In this document: piece by piece, positions 27,001 through 34,947 of the stretch
Layout: each line of letters begins with the position of its first letter
How positions within the stretch are numbered: the first letter of the stretch is position 1
Assembly: GCF_001310085.1 (NCBI RefSeq)
Contig: NZ_CP012643.1
Span: forward strand, 651,001-715,000
Direction of reading: 5' to 3'
Source of the DNA: Rufibacter tibetensis
Lineage (GTDB): Bacteria > Bacteroidota > Bacteroidia > Cytophagales > Hymenobacteraceae
DNA length: 64,000 bases
Program-made: the position numbers and the translations under genes
The notes under the pieces: model-generated
The model's database searches: none
Seen by the model: only the letters and a program-made list of their open reading frames with translations
Told to the model about the DNA's origin: nothing

Positions 27001-27355
27001 TTCTAAAGCCATTTAAGGTTGTTCCAGTGGTATTCCTGAAGCTAACCCCAACCGCAGGTATAGCGCCTCCAGAAGCTAAAGTCCCTAATGCTCTGTCAGC
27101 AGCTCCACTAGTGCCAACATTATAAACTCCGCCAGTAGCTGTTGATCCATTTGTTACTCCTAAAGTTAAGGGATTAGTTCCTGTTCCTGCTAAACGAACA
27201 AACTGCCAGCCTTCCGGCATTCCAGATTCCAAGTTGTCAAAGTTCTGGGTGTAGCCGGTTGAGTTTAGATAAACTTGCCCTAAAGCTTTCCCGCTGCTGC
27301 CTAGGCACAGGAAAGCCATCAGTATAAAACTTAGTTTTTGTAATGGTTTTACCAT
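24005..27355 (-). CDS. Secreted multidomain endonuclease/exonuclease/phosphatase protein with T9SS C-terminal sorting domain
   Basis: 1116-aa exported protein. Domains in order: signal peptide (about 1-27); an N-terminal jelly-roll-like region (YTQNFDNLESGMPEGW); a Big_5/SbsA-type Ig domain at about 230-335 (STPADGATNVETVTNLVLSFSEAV); a middle domain at about 340-440; a choice-of-anchor J-like region (YNQNFNDVAFLTNSGW, NEDWLISPELDL) at about 450-610; a beta domain; an endonuclease/exonuclease/phosphatase domain from about 730 (ATYNMEFFGNGG, IIGLQEISNE, INVITIHAKSGS, VILLGDFNDN, SDHLPVYARF carrying the expected Asn, Glu, His, Asp-x-Asn and Asp-His); and a type A T9SS sorting domain (FRVYPNPTIGNVSLQL). 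It is likely a surface or extracellular nuclease or phosphodiesterase that scavenges nucleic acid or phosphate. Substrate is an inference. Confidence 0.9.
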   Translation of the reverse strand: MVKPLQKLSFILMAFLCLGSSGKALGQVYLNSTGYTQNFDNLESGMPEGWQFVRLAGTGTNPLTLGVTNGSTATGGVYNVGTSGAADRALGTLASGGAIPAVGVSFRNTTGTTLNGFRIDATMEQWRTHSSNTVVEKVIFEYSTDATSLTTGTWVGVESLDLVEILTTTTAAAAVNGNDAANRTAITGDITASLAPDAIIWIRWRDQDAAGSDGLYAIDDFSAKLVTADITAPTLVSSTPADGATNVETVTNLVLSFSEAVELGTGNVSLTWNGGTMSKTISGSDIQIEGSIVTVKTGELLAKTTYSVVVDHAAIKDAAGNFFAGVTGTALSFTTAAAPTPVLSSTAEALSFPFTALGKNRVMSYDLSGVNVVENVTVSVTGPFQISKTTADFTTSMTFTAAELAAAQKVYVLFAPSEAGRFAGTVTNATEGGQDLTLNLTGVSGDPYNQNFNDVAFLTNSGWSRFNVSGAQQWASTNFGRDCLSGCNAATLNKAVQINGFAGGISVPNEDWLISPELDLASFANMAVLDFWTISAFSGDQLRLMYSADYTGTGNPNAATWTEVPGVFPAANSNLWTLSQGIELPKTAKYVAFVYTTTTGASRWTVDDFRIQDVSSYNTIPTTTLAFGEAASGSHSEAQSFTFRAVGYGNITLTASTGFELSADNGATFASSVVVSESETVAAAGKTVQVRFTPASRQVIVEGTIAITGTDLSTETIKLKGSSYLKSETFDVATYNMEFFGNGGQIAGGFGPANGALQIANATTVVNRLNMDIIGLQEISNEAAVDQVIASLPGYAKQISQVYSYSIKPNSSTQPFPAQKVGFIYNTANVTPVGFRVIFEDLYRKAVAGATTLVDDDFWSSGRLPYMGTFDVNVNGITKRINVITIHAKSGSSNADYNRRVADLQALKDTIDTYYADQNVILLGDFNDNVVGSINTSGVSSYSSFVSDVEDFKTLTYTLAQNGGFSFPSSGSFLDHIIISDELTDEYLEPSTTIEDPRSYVINYSNTTSDHLPVYARFAFTSIDPTGTKKDEKDKFRVYPNPTIGNVSLQLPVLASRDNLSIMVYSHRGELVLQASGLEQTLNQRLSEKMSTALPGMYLVKVQVGDKTYETRLIKK

Positions 27356-27703
27356 AAAAAAAAATAAAAAGAAGATTGCTTAAGAAGGACGGGCTTTACA
27401 AATGGCTAACTTTCAGTTGTTAGCAGTAGAGAAAGCTCCTGCAAAAGTAGCCAATCCAATCGGTTGGTATGTTAAGAAGGAATTAATATTTCATTATAAC
27501 CTTGAATTATATAACTACTTAACTCCTATCAACTCACCATTCTCCTTTGACTTTTCCCCTAACAAAACCTTTCAAAAACAGTCACCCCAGAAATTGCTAA
27601 TATTTTTATTAACTGTAGATAATTTGCTTATCTTCAGCGATTTAACAAACCAAAAAAATTAGCATACATGCAACTCTAGCTACTTCTTTTGTGTTTATTA
27701 AGC
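27356..27703. other. AT-rich divergent intergenic region
   Basis: 348-nt gap between the nuclease gene and the next plus-strand gene. The 86-codon plus frame at 27402-27662 has no coding character and lies where two promoters must sit. No exact promoter boxes were identified. Confidence 0.5.
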
Positions 27704-28741
27704 ATGAAGAAGGTATTAGATGAAAATGTGATTCCGCTCTTTCAGGAAGAGCAAAAACCACAGGATTCTGCCTGGCGGAAATCTATTCCGGCTCAGGTAT
27801 TCCTGAACTATTTTTTTGCAATCAACTACCACATCAGCCATAGCTCGGAAGAATCTGGCTTGAGAACCAATGCCTTTTTCAGACAGCATTCTGCTGATGT
27901 CACGGAGCAGGACCTACAGGCATTGGCCAGAATCCTACACAATAGCTGGAGCACAGAATATGCATTACGGGCTACTGCTGAACTAGGAGATGAGACTTAC
28001 TTGCGCAATGCCCTGCATTGGACATTCCCGCAGGCCTATTATTCTATCTTCGCGGGATTGCAGGCTTTTCTGTACACGTTGGGTATCAAAACCAATAGCG
28101 AGGCTGCCATTAGAAGGGAAGCTGGGCGTTTAGTGGTAAAGAATGCTTACCCTAGAGCTATTGGGTACTATGCCGCTGGCCCGTATTGTGACTTCAGCAT
28201 CCACCGTTTGCCTCTGGCTGGCTACAAAGCAGGTCTGCAGATTGCGGGTAAGGAGATTGAAGCACAAGCCCAGATTGGACAGTTCTTACGTACCACCCGC
28301 AAACTGACCGCTAACGCGATCAGGCAGCAGGTACAGAAGAATCCGGCAACGGCTATCAAAAGCGCCAAAACGGGTAAGGTATTAGACAAATGGTCCTCGC
28401 AGCATTGGCAGCAGATTACCTGGCGCATGGGCTACACCACCTTATTTGACTTGTTGAGCCGTTTACGCATCTCCTCTTCACAGAAAGAGATTGACCGTTT
28501 TGTAGAGGCTGAGATTGACTTCAAATTGTTCCATGAATGCTTGCTTTCAATTGTAAGCTACATGAACGGATTGCATGAAAGTTATGTGGCCCAAGCTATG
28601 GGCTTGGAGAAATACAGAAAAATAGTGACTGAGCTGCCAGAGCATCTGAGCAACAGCTTTGTAGAAAACCGTTTACACCACATGGTAGAACCTCTTTTCA
28701 CAGAAGGAACTTCCCCTATGCAGATTTCAGCGGCTGCATAA
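27704..28741 (+). CDS. Conserved hypothetical protein (345 aa), possibly HEPN-like
   Basis: Unrecognised soluble helical protein. The ATG at 27704 (MKKVLDENVIPLF) is preferred over the TTG at 27689. A segment near residue 105 (FPQAYYSIFAGLQAFLYTLG) is reminiscent of the A-Y-Y-x-x-F-x-A-x-x-A-x-L helix of HEPN/AbiV-type proteins, and it is followed by a positively charged region rich in Gln/Lys. I see no signal peptide, no membrane helix and no confirmed R-x4-6-H motif, so the HEPN link is only a resemblance. It has its own terminator, shared with the convergent downstream gene, and no functional neighbour. Confidence 0.6.
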   Translation: MKKVLDENVIPLFQEEQKPQDSAWRKSIPAQVFLNYFFAINYHISHSSEESGLRTNAFFRQHSADVTEQDLQALARILHNSWSTEYALRATAELGDETYLRNALHWTFPQAYYSIFAGLQAFLYTLGIKTNSEAAIRREAGRLVVKNAYPRAIGYYAAGPYCDFSIHRLPLAGYKAGLQIAGKEIEAQAQIGQFLRTTRKLTANAIRQQVQKNPATAIKSAKTGKVLDKWSSQHWQQITWRMGYTTLFDLLSRLRISSSQKEIDRFVEAEIDFKLFHECLLSIVSYMNGLHESYVAQAMGLEKYRKIVTELPEHLSNSFVENRLHHMVEPLFTEGTSPMQISAAA

Positions 28742-28753
28742 TGCTTACATATT

Positions 28754-28795
28754 ATAAAAGGAAAAGCCCGGCAGATGCCGGGCTTTTCCTTTTAT
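28754..28795. terminator. Bidirectional terminator
   Basis: Perfect hairpin ATAAAAGGAAAAGCCCGGCA / TGCCGGGCTTTTCCTTTTAT with a 2-nt loop, between convergent genes. A repeat copy follows at 28809-28840. Confidence 0.9.
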
Positions 28796-28855
28796 TTGCT
28801 TCTAATTTAGAGGCTTTTTTCAAAAAGTAGCCTGCAAACAAGAGCTTACTATATT

Positions 28856-29323
28856 CTATTCATGACTGAACTTCTCAATCTGAACACCTTTGGCACCTGC
28901 TGTTTTTAAGGCTTCAATAGCGCAATGGTTTATCTGCTGAAGCTTTAATTCATGGCCCTCAAACAATGCTAGTACTTCAGGGTCCACTGATTCTGGGTCA
29001 GCGGCTTTCTGCATGTGGCCCGCCTGTTCAATGGTGAAGCAGATAGACTTGATCTTCTCTCCTTTCACCCGTACCTGCGAGGCATTAAACTTAAGAAGGT
29101 TCTGTTTTAGGTAATCCCGTACAAAATCCCCTTCGTCTATGTCTGTCTCCGCTAGCCTGACTACCTCCTGGTAACTGCGTTTATGCAGAAACTCCTGCAG
29201 GGTTGGTTGTAACATTTTGCGCACCTTCGGTTCACTTATCTGGTGGGCATAGATCAAAATATTGAAGATCCACCGGAGGGTCCCGTCGTTTTCTTCAAAG
29301 ATTAAACTCAATTCACACTTCAT
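28856..29323 (-). CDS. Hypothetical protein (155 aa)
   Basis: Unrecognised soluble protein beginning MKCELSLIFEENDGTLRWIF. The open frame extends to 29440, but the extra 39 residues are Trp/Phe/Lys-rich without coding character and the ATG at 29323 begins the folded part. Charged alpha-helical content is high (VRKMLQPTLQEFLHKRSYQEVVRLAETDIDEGDFVRDYLKQNL). No motif or signal peptide was found. It is convergent with the preceding gene and divergent from the aldo/keto reductase gene. Confidence 0.6.
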   Translation of the reverse strand: MKCELSLIFEENDGTLRWIFNILIYAHQISEPKVRKMLQPTLQEFLHKRSYQEVVRLAETDIDEGDFVRDYLKQNLLKFNASQVRVKGEKIKSICFTIEQAGHMQKAADPESVDPEVLALFEGHELKLQQINHCAIEALKTAGAKGVQIEKFSHE

Positions 29324-29576
29324 AGTTTTTGGGGGATTAGTTCTTGGCTTAAACGTTGAAAACAAATGAAGGATGAAAACTTGAATGCCTTTCCAGAACT
29401 TTATAAGCCATATTTCCGCTTTGGCAGTAGTCTCCTTCACAAAACCAGGTATCTTCTACACTACCATCACTCCTACGTTACTATAAGAATGATTCCTTTT
29501 CTTTGACGCTCGTAAAAAGAGGCGGCACAATGAAAAGAGTAGCCGTTTACAGTATTCTTTACTAGACAAAGTACCC

Positions 29577-30572
29577 ATGGAATTCAGAAAATTAGGAACC
29601 TCAGACCTTGAAATATCAGCGTTAACCTTTGGTGCTTGGGCAGCGGGGGGTTGGATGTGGGGCGGAACTGAGCGCCAGGAAGCGGTTGGTGCCATCAGAG
29701 CCGCCTATGATCATGGCATGACCTCCATTGACACGGCACCCATTTACGGGCAAGGCTTAAGCGAGGAAATTGTAGGCGAAGCCATCAAAGGCATACCGCG
29801 CGACAAGGTGCAGATCTTAACCAAATACGGTATGCGCTGGGACCTGGCCAAAGGAGATTTCGCCATGAAAAGCGAGGACACCAAAGGCATTAAGATAGAC
29901 ATCTACAAATACGCTGGCCGTGAGAGCATCATCAAAGAATGTGAAGACAGCCTCCGCCGTTTAGGGACCGATTACATAGATCTGTACCAAATCCACTGGC
30001 CAGACAGCACCACGCCCATCCAGGAAACCATGGAAACTGTGGCTCAACTGATTAAAGAAGGAAAAGTGCGCCAAGCCGGGGTAAGTAACTACAACGTGGC
30101 TCAAATGCAGGAAGCCGAAAAGCACATCACACTGGTCTCCAATCAAGTACCCTACAGCATGGTCACCCGCGGCATAGAGGGTAGTGTAGTACCGCATAGC
30201 TTAGAGCAGAACATCTCCATACTGGCCTACAGCCCACTAGAGCGCGGCTTGCTCACTGGAAAAATCAAACCGGGCCACCACTTCAATGAAGGGGACCATC
30301 GTGCTGGTCTGCCAGTGTACCAACCAGAGAACTTAGAGAAAGTGAACGCCTTCCTAAACAAAATCAAGCCGCTAGCCGAAGACAAGCATGCTGCCCTTGG
30401 CCAATTGGTGCTTCGCTGGACCATCGCGCAGCCCGGCATCACCATTGCCTTGGTGGGAGCCCGCAACGCCGAGCAGACCATCCAGAACGCCAAAGCCATG
30501 GACGTACAGTTAAGCCAAAACGAGCTCTCCTTCATCACCGAGGAACTGAACAAACTGGAGCTGCCTAAATAA
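29577..30572 (+). CDS. Aldo/keto reductase
   Basis: 331-aa NADPH-dependent oxidoreductase with a TIM-barrel fold, of the branch that includes YajO/Tas and general stress protein 69-like enzymes. Visible: MEFRKLGTSDLEISALTFGAWAAGG, catalytic Asp and Tyr in SIDTAPIYGQGLSEEIVG, catalytic Lys in ILTKYG, the active-site His in YQIHWPD, GVSNYNVAQM, YSPLERGLLTGKI and the coenzyme-binding end IALVGARNAEQTIQNAKA. The physiological substrate cannot be predicted. The start ATG at 29577 begins the conserved first strand. It is followed by its own terminator. Confidence 0.94.
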   Translation: MEFRKLGTSDLEISALTFGAWAAGGWMWGGTERQEAVGAIRAAYDHGMTSIDTAPIYGQGLSEEIVGEAIKGIPRDKVQILTKYGMRWDLAKGDFAMKSEDTKGIKIDIYKYAGRESIIKECEDSLRRLGTDYIDLYQIHWPDSTTPIQETMETVAQLIKEGKVRQAGVSNYNVAQMQEAEKHITLVSNQVPYSMVTRGIEGSVVPHSLEQNISILAYSPLERGLLTGKIKPGHHFNEGDHRAGLPVYQPENLEKVNAFLNKIKPLAEDKHAALGQLVLRWTIAQPGITIALVGARNAEQTIQNAKAMDVQLSQNELSFITEELNKLELPK

Positions 30573-30593
30573 GTGCTTTCTTTGCCCAATGAC

Positions 30594-30641
30594 AAAATCG
30601 AAACGGGGCTGATTTTCAGAAAACACCCCCGTTTCGATTTT
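30594..30641 (+). terminator. Terminator of the aldo/keto reductase gene, with a repeat copy as its loop
   Basis: AAAATCGAAACGGGG pairs with CCCCGTTTCGATTTT. The loop (CTGATTTTCAGAAAACAC) is a dispersed-repeat copy, as in the proline dehydrogenase terminator. Confidence 0.8.
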
Positions 30642-30754
30642 TCTATTTACTCATGATCTAGCGCAAGTGCCTTTTGGCTAACGGAAGTTGGATACTTCCA
30701 ATCATAGTAGGTCCAAGTCACAGACTAGAACCATGGAGTGTTCTATGCTACTTT

Positions 30755-30872
30755 CCGCAATTCCAGTCTTTTCCTCGAGCGCCTCGCTTTTGGCCATAGA
30801 TAGGCAGAAGTTAAAAGAGATAGACATCTCAGGCCGAAAGGGCAGTGCGAGAGGGGAAGACTGGAATTGCGG
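30755..30872. repeat. 118-bp rod-like palindromic element
   Basis: Perfect 16-nt terminal arms CCGCAATTCCAGTCTT (30755-30770) and its complement (30857-30872) enclose further pairings: TTCCTC with GAGGGG using G-T pairs, CTTTTGGCC with GGCCGAAAG, and an apical GAGAT-AGAC-ATCTC hairpin. It could be a MITE- or REP-like mobile palindrome or a structured RNA. No target duplication and no known RNA family signature was seen. Confidence 0.7.
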
Positions 30873-31081
30873 CCGTGAGCGCATGGAGGGCAGCTATGAA
30901 ACAACCAAGCATATGGGCCTCGCATCAATCCCCCACCACGTCAGCAAAAACAAACCAATCACAGCCCTGTTCTACCCTTCATAGAAACGAATCAAAAGGA
31001 TTACCCCCATACCTCTGCATGTATGGGAATAATTTCCGAAATTCGCGCTTTGATATAAGTAATTACTGAAAGACCGTTTCC

Positions 31082-32608
31082 ATGCATTTAAGCGAACAGG
31101 AACTACGCCGGCGCCATGAGCGCGAAGAGCTCCAGAAGATGGGCATCAACCCCTACCCTTCCGAACTTTTTGACGTGACTGCCACGGCCAAGGATATAAA
31201 GGACAACTACGATCCGGAGCAGAACAACTATCAAGAGGTGAGCCTGGCGGGCCGGTTGATGAGCCGCCGCGTCATGGGCAAGGCTTCTTTTGCAGAGTTG
31301 ATGGACAGCTCTGGCCGTATCCAGATCTATGTTTCCCGTGATGACATCGCGCCGGGCGAAAACAAAGACCTATACAACACCGTGTTCAAGAAAATGCTGG
31401 ACATTGGTGACTTCATAGGCGTGAAAGGCTACGTGTTCAAAACCCAGGTGGGCGAAACCTCGGTGCACGTAACTGAATTGACCTTGCTTGCCAAGTCTTT
31501 GAAGCCGCTTCCTATTGTGAAGCGCGAGGTAGACGAGAATGGTGTAGAGCACGTGTATGATGCGTTCACTGACCCCGAGTTGCGTTACCGCCAGCGGTAC
31601 GTGGACATGGTGGTGAACCCAGACGTACGGGATACCTTCATCAAGCGTACCAAGCTGGTGAACACCATGCGCGAGTACCTGAACGAGCGTGGTTACCTGG
31701 AAGTTGAAACGCCTATCCTGCAGCCCTTGTATGGTGGCGCCGCCGCCCGTCCATTCAAGACACACCACAACACCCTGGACATGACCTTGTACCTGCGTAT
31801 CGCCAATGAGCTGTATCTGAAGCGCCTGATCGTGGGTGGTTTTGACGGCGTGTACGAGTTCTCCAAAGACTTTAGAAATGAAGGCATGAGCCGTTTCCAT
31901 AACCCGGAGTTCACCCAGGTAGAACTGTACGTAGCGTACAAAGATTACTATTGGATGATGGACCTGGTAGAGGAAATGGTTGAGAAAGTAGCCCTGGCCC
32001 TGCACGGAACCACCGAAGTACAGGTAGGCGAGAACGTGATCAACTTTGCCCGCCCATGGAAGCGTTTCACCATGTTTGAAGCCATTCAGCATTTCACGGG
32101 CATTGACATCTCTGAGATGGATGAAACCCAGCTGCGCGAAACTGCTACCAACTTAGGCATCAAACTAGATCCGAACATTGGGAAAGGCAAAATTATTGAC
32201 GAAATCTTTGGGGAGAAATGCGAAGGTCAGTTAATCCAGCCTACCTTTATCACCGACTATCCGGTAGAAATGAGCCCGCTGGCTAAGAAGCACCGCAGCA
32301 AAGAAGGTCTGGTAGAACGTTTCGAGGCGATTTGTAACGGAAAAGAAATTTGTAACTCCTTCTCTGAGTTGAACGATCCAATCGACCAACGTGCCCGCTT
32401 TGAGGAGCAACTAGAGTTAGGCAAACGCGGCGATACCGAAGCCATGGTGCTGGACGAAGACTTCCTACGTGCCTTGGAGTATGGTATGCCGCCAACTGCT
32501 GGGTTAGGCATCGGAATTGACCGCTTAAGCATGATCATGACCAACTCACAGTCTATACAGGATGTGCTGTTCTTCCCACAAATGAAACCAGAGCGTCAGG
32601 ATAGCTAA
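31082..32608 (+). CDS. lysS: Lysine--tRNA ligase (class II)
   Basis: 508 aa. Charges tRNA-Lys with lysine in the cytoplasm. An N-terminal OB-fold anticodon-binding domain (about 60-150: [31 protein letters not shown]) is followed by the class II catalytic core: motif 1 ([34 protein letters not shown]), motif 2 ([18 protein letters not shown]) and motif 3 ([26 protein letters not shown]). The whole protein is collinear with bacterial LysS. It stands alone with its own terminator. Confidence 0.97.
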   Translation: MHLSEQELRRRHEREELQKMGINPYPSELFDVTATAKDIKDNYDPEQNNYQEVSLAGRLMSRRVMGKASFAELMDSSGRIQIYVSRDDIAPGENKDLYNTVFKKMLDIGDFIGVKGYVFKTQVGETSVHVTELTLLAKSLKPLPIVKREVDENGVEHVYDAFTDPELRYRQRYVDMVVNPDVRDTFIKRTKLVNTMREYLNERGYLEVETPILQPLYGGAAARPFKTHHNTLDMTLYLRIANELYLKRLIVGGFDGVYEFSKDFRNEGMSRFHNPEFTQVELYVAYKDYYWMMDLVEEMVEKVALALHGTTEVQVGENVINFARPWKRFTMFEAIQHFTGIDISEMDETQLRETATNLGIKLDPNIGKGKIIDEIFGEKCEGQLIQPTFITDYPVEMSPLAKKHRSKEGLVERFEAICNGKEICNSFSELNDPIDQRARFEEQLELGKRGDTEAMVLDEDFLRALEYGMPPTAGLGIGIDRLSMIMTNSQSIQDVLFFPQMKPERQDS

Positions 32609-32640
32609 GGCTATTGAATAAACTGGATTTAGCTTTATCA

Positions 32641-32681
32641 TAAACAGGAATGGCCGTTCAATGAGCGGCCATTCCTGTTTA
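32641..32681 (+). terminator. Terminator of lysS
   Basis: TAAACAGGAATGGCCG pairs perfectly with CGGCCATTCCTGTTTA around a 9-nt loop, 33 nt after the lysS stop. Confidence 0.85.
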
Positions 32682-32824
32682 TATCTCCTTTTAGTAAAAA
32701 TATCCTTAAAACATAAGTTTCTAGTTGCCGCTGGCAAGAGCTTGCACCTCGTGCCAATGACAAACTGATAGTTTAATTTTTCTTTACAGAAACCAGCCTT
32801 GAAACAGATAAGCTTATAAAAGCA

Positions 32825-32852
32825 GAGAGCCTTTCCTAATGGAAAGGCTCTC
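32825..32852. terminator. Hairpin, possible terminator of the minus-strand YtxH gene
   Basis: GAGAGCCTTTCC pairs perfectly with GGAAAGGCTCTC around TAAT. On the minus strand TGCTTTTA follows. It lies 244 nt beyond the YtxH gene stop, so the assignment is uncertain. Confidence 0.5.
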
Positions 32853-33096
32853 CTATATTGGTTAAATAACTTCTACTTGCTACTGTATGATGTGACTTTC
32901 GTCTGTTATGCTCGGCTATAATCGTATCCCTTAAAAAGCTAAACCTAACGGTCAATTTTATTTAAGTTTTAACGCTTACTTGTTGCTTCGCTTTACTTCA
33001 TCTGGTTCGCAATTTCTTATTTAACCAATCATGCTTTCTATCTTTAACGCTCTTGTGAACAGAAGGTTACAAGAACATTCAAATCAAGAAACAAAA

Positions 33097-33639
33097 TTAA
33101 GCAGAGGCATCTGAACCAGTACCGGTGTTTCCGCTTTTAGAAGCCCCTTTCGCTTTGCTGGCTCTTTTTGGCTTAGTAGTAGCACCACTGGTGGTACCAG
33201 CACTGGTAGAGGTAGCATTCGCGTCTGTGTCACTTCCAAGGGTACCAGCATCTGCTCCTAAAGCGCCGGCGTCAATTCCAGCTCCAACGTCAGAGGTAGC
33301 AGTACCGGTAGCATTATCTCGTGGATCATCACCCGTCATCAGATCCATATTTCCGCCCGTTGGATTGTTGTCCAGGTGCGAAGTTGGGGTGGTGTTTGAA
33401 CCAAGATTAACTACATCAGGGTCACCAGATCCAGAAGCCTTCTTGCCTAGCAAGGCACCAGCACTTGAACCTAAGTCAGAAAGCTTAGATCCAATACCTG
33501 AGCCCAGCTTTGAGGCTGATTTTTTCAAATTGCCACGGGTAGCTTCCCCTGCTTCGGGAGCCATCAAAATACCAGCCACTAAACCAGCGCTCGCACCGGC
33601 TAACATGGCTAGGATTATTTTTCCATTATCGTCTTTCAT
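33097..33639 (-). CDS. YtxH domain-containing protein (180 aa)
   Basis: Begins with the YtxH signature: a short polar start (MKDDNGK), one Gly/Ala-rich membrane helix with glycine-zipper spacing (IILAMLAGASAGLVAGILMAP), then EAGEATRGNLKKSASKLGSGIG. The C-terminal two thirds are low-complexity Gly/Asp/Ala/Thr/Ser ending in Lys-rich repeats (TTKPKRASKAKGASKSGN). The family is linked to stress (Bacillus general stress), but the molecular role is unknown. A shorter paralogue lies 117 nt upstream on the same strand, which suggests tandem duplication followed by tail divergence. Confidence 0.85.
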   Translation of the reverse strand: MKDDNGKIILAMLAGASAGLVAGILMAPEAGEATRGNLKKSASKLGSGIGSKLSDLGSSAGALLGKKASGSGDPDVVNLGSNTTPTSHLDNNPTGGNMDLMTGDDPRDNATGTATSDVGAGIDAGALGADAGTLGSDTDANATSTSAGTTSGATTKPKRASKAKGASKSGNTGTGSDASA

Positions 33640-33756
33640 GAGCTTTATTTTTAGAGAAACAAATGTTTCGTTTACAAAACGTCCGTTTCTAGTTAACGAT
33701 AGTCAAAACATTTGGTTATGCCACTGCTTTGCCTTACCGAGGAGCCCATGTACAGC

Positions 33757-34044
33757 TTAAGATTGTGATCCTGTATTGCTAGCGTCAGAAGAAGTGTCAC
33801 CACCAGATGTGTTAGAAGCATTGTTTCCACCTTCTGAACCACCCAGCTTGCTGGTTAATCCGCTTAGTTTCTCCAGGTAAGGAGCAATTTGTCCGTTCAC
33901 ACTGTCAGCTAATTGGCTGGCGGCTTTCACTAAACCTTCACGTGAGTCCTTGCCATTGCTAGGAGCCATTAAAATACCAGCAACTACACCAGCAGCAGCA
34001 CCAGCAGCGGCGGCAATTAAGATTTTTGAATTGTCATTTCTCAT
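33757..34044 (-). CDS. YtxH domain-containing protein (95 aa)
   Basis: Short YtxH protein with the same layout as its downstream paralogue: MRNDNSKILIAAAAGAAAGVVAGILMAP membrane helix, then SNGKDSREGLVKAASQLADSVNGQI, then a Ser/Asn/Gly-rich tail. The shared N-terminal pattern (M-x-N/D-D-N-x-K-I-x-x-A and GVVAGILMAP/GLVAGILMAP) supports duplication. The two are probably co-transcribed, although a 117-nt gap separates them. Confidence 0.83.
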   Translation of the reverse strand: MRNDNSKILIAAAAGAAAGVVAGILMAPSNGKDSREGLVKAASQLADSVNGQIAPYLEKLSGLTSKLGGSEGGNNASNTSGGDTSSDASNTGSQS

Positions 34045-34300
34045 TGTACTAAAATTGAAAGGGTTAAACGTTGTGTTTCCTTGCAGATAACTGATTATAT
34101 AACGATCAGCTTTGCTCCGGCAATATGGGAAACAATAAATATATATTTCAATATATATTCCTGCATTTTACGGGTAAATACGGACATGGGTTAACTGTTA
34201 AGAGTCTATTTTTATAAAATAACCGGAAAACCGCTTTCTTAGCTGACAAGGGTAGATACGCATTTCCTATTTCCGTATATTTCACCAGATGAATATAGCT

Positions 34301-34549
34301 ATGAAGAAATCGCTTGTTTTTGCGGGTTTGGCAGTCCTGCTTTCTGCCTGGGGCTGCAAAACAAATGAGCAAACCGCCTCTGCCTGCATTGACCCTGCTA
34401 AAATTGATAATGAGCGTGCCTGTACCATGCAATACGAGCCAGTGTGCGGCTGCGATGGCAAAACGTACGGCAATTCCTGCTCAGCAGAAAGTAAGGGTGT
34501 TACTTCTTATACTTCGGGTGAGTGCCCTGTGAAAGGCACCAATAACTAA
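34301..34549 (+). CDS. Kazal-type serine protease inhibitor domain lipoprotein
   Basis: 82-aa lipoprotein. Signal peptide MKKSLVFAGLAVLLSAWGC with lipobox S-A-W-G-C, then a single Kazal domain: ACIDPAKIDNERACTMQYEPVCGCDGKTYGNSC and AESKGVTSYTSGEC. The V-C-G-C-D-G-x-T-Y-x-N-x-C core is a clear Kazal signature and the six cysteines are present. A longer start at 34289 (MNIAMKK) is possible. The domain normally blocks serine proteases in animals; in bacteria it is sporadic. As an envelope lipoprotein it might protect against external or own proteases. The cupin gene follows 8 nt later, so the two are probably one operon. Confidence 0.85.
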   Translation: MKKSLVFAGLAVLLSAWGCKTNEQTASACIDPAKIDNERACTMQYEPVCGCDGKTYGNSCSAESKGVTSYTSGECPVKGTNN

Positions 34550-34557
34550 TCTACCTC

Positions 34558-34929
34558 ATGAGCGAGAAAAAATACTTCCTGCAAACGGCCCCTTTCAGAG
34601 TGCCAACTTCTGATGGCAAATTGATAGAAGAGCACTTTGGGCTGGCCAGCACCCACACCGAGGCGTTCAGTGTGGCCCACATGATTGCCCCTCCTTTTTG
34701 GGGTGAACCACACCAGACTCCTGAATTTGATGAAGTAACCATTGTCATAAGGGGCAAGAAACAGATTGAGGTGGACGGAGAAAATGTAGAGCTTTCTGCT
34801 GGCCAGACACTGCACATTAAAGCGGGAGCCCGCATCAGGTACTTCAACCCCTTTGAGGAAGAATGCGAGTACTGGTCTGTCTGTGTTCCGGCCTTTAACA
34901 TCAATACTGTAAACCGGGAAGACGATTGA
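34558..34929 (+). CDS. Cupin domain-containing protein
   Basis: 123-aa single-domain cupin. The beta-barrel signature is seen in PPFWGEPHQTPEFDEVTIVIRGKKQIEVDGE and LSAGQTLHIKAGARIRYFNP. The first motif resembles G-x5-H-x-H-x3,4-E-x6-G with only one His (H-Q-T-P-E-F-D-E), so metal binding may be altered or absent. No signal peptide. It starts 8 nt after the Kazal lipoprotein gene and is followed by a terminator, so these two form a small operon. Substrate unknown. Confidence 0.85.
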   Translation: MSEKKYFLQTAPFRVPTSDGKLIEEHFGLASTHTEAFSVAHMIAPPFWGEPHQTPEFDEVTIVIRGKKQIEVDGENVELSAGQTLHIKAGARIRYFNPFEEECEYWSVCVPAFNINTVNREDD

Positions 34930-34947
34930 TTTTCCTTACCTATACCT

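Larger units (their letters stand above)
30573..31081. other. 509-nt intergenic region upstream of lysS
   Basis: Contains the aldo/keto reductase terminator, a 118-bp palindromic element and two small hairpins just upstream of it (GGAAGT...ACTTCC near 30680-30700 and TAGAAC...GTTCTA near 30726-30744). Overlapping short frames on both strands here (for example 30688-30984) look non-coding. The region just before lysS should carry its promoter, but no clear box was found. Confidence 0.6.
32609..33096. other. 488-nt intergenic region after lysS
   Basis: Holds the lysS terminator, two dispersed-repeat copies (32684-32712 and 32777-32805) and a second hairpin at 32825-32852. The part from 32853 to 33096 shows no gene and no clear structure. 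Confidence 0.55.

Noticed and set aside
27402-27662. Plus-strand 86-codon frame between the nuclease gene and the 345-aa gene
   Set aside because: AT-rich with Phe/Asn/Lys-biased composition typical of intergenic DNA, and it occupies the promoter region.
30755-30872. RNase P RNA, tmRNA, SRP RNA or 6S RNA at the palindrome
   Set aside because: None of the conserved sequence signatures (for example GAGGAAAGTCC of RNase P or the SRP GGAAGNAGC loop) is present. 6S RNA cannot be excluded by eye but is unsupported.
30688-30984. Overlapping short frames on both strands in the palindromic region before lysS
   Set aside because: They are by-products of an inverted repeat and show no protein-like pattern.
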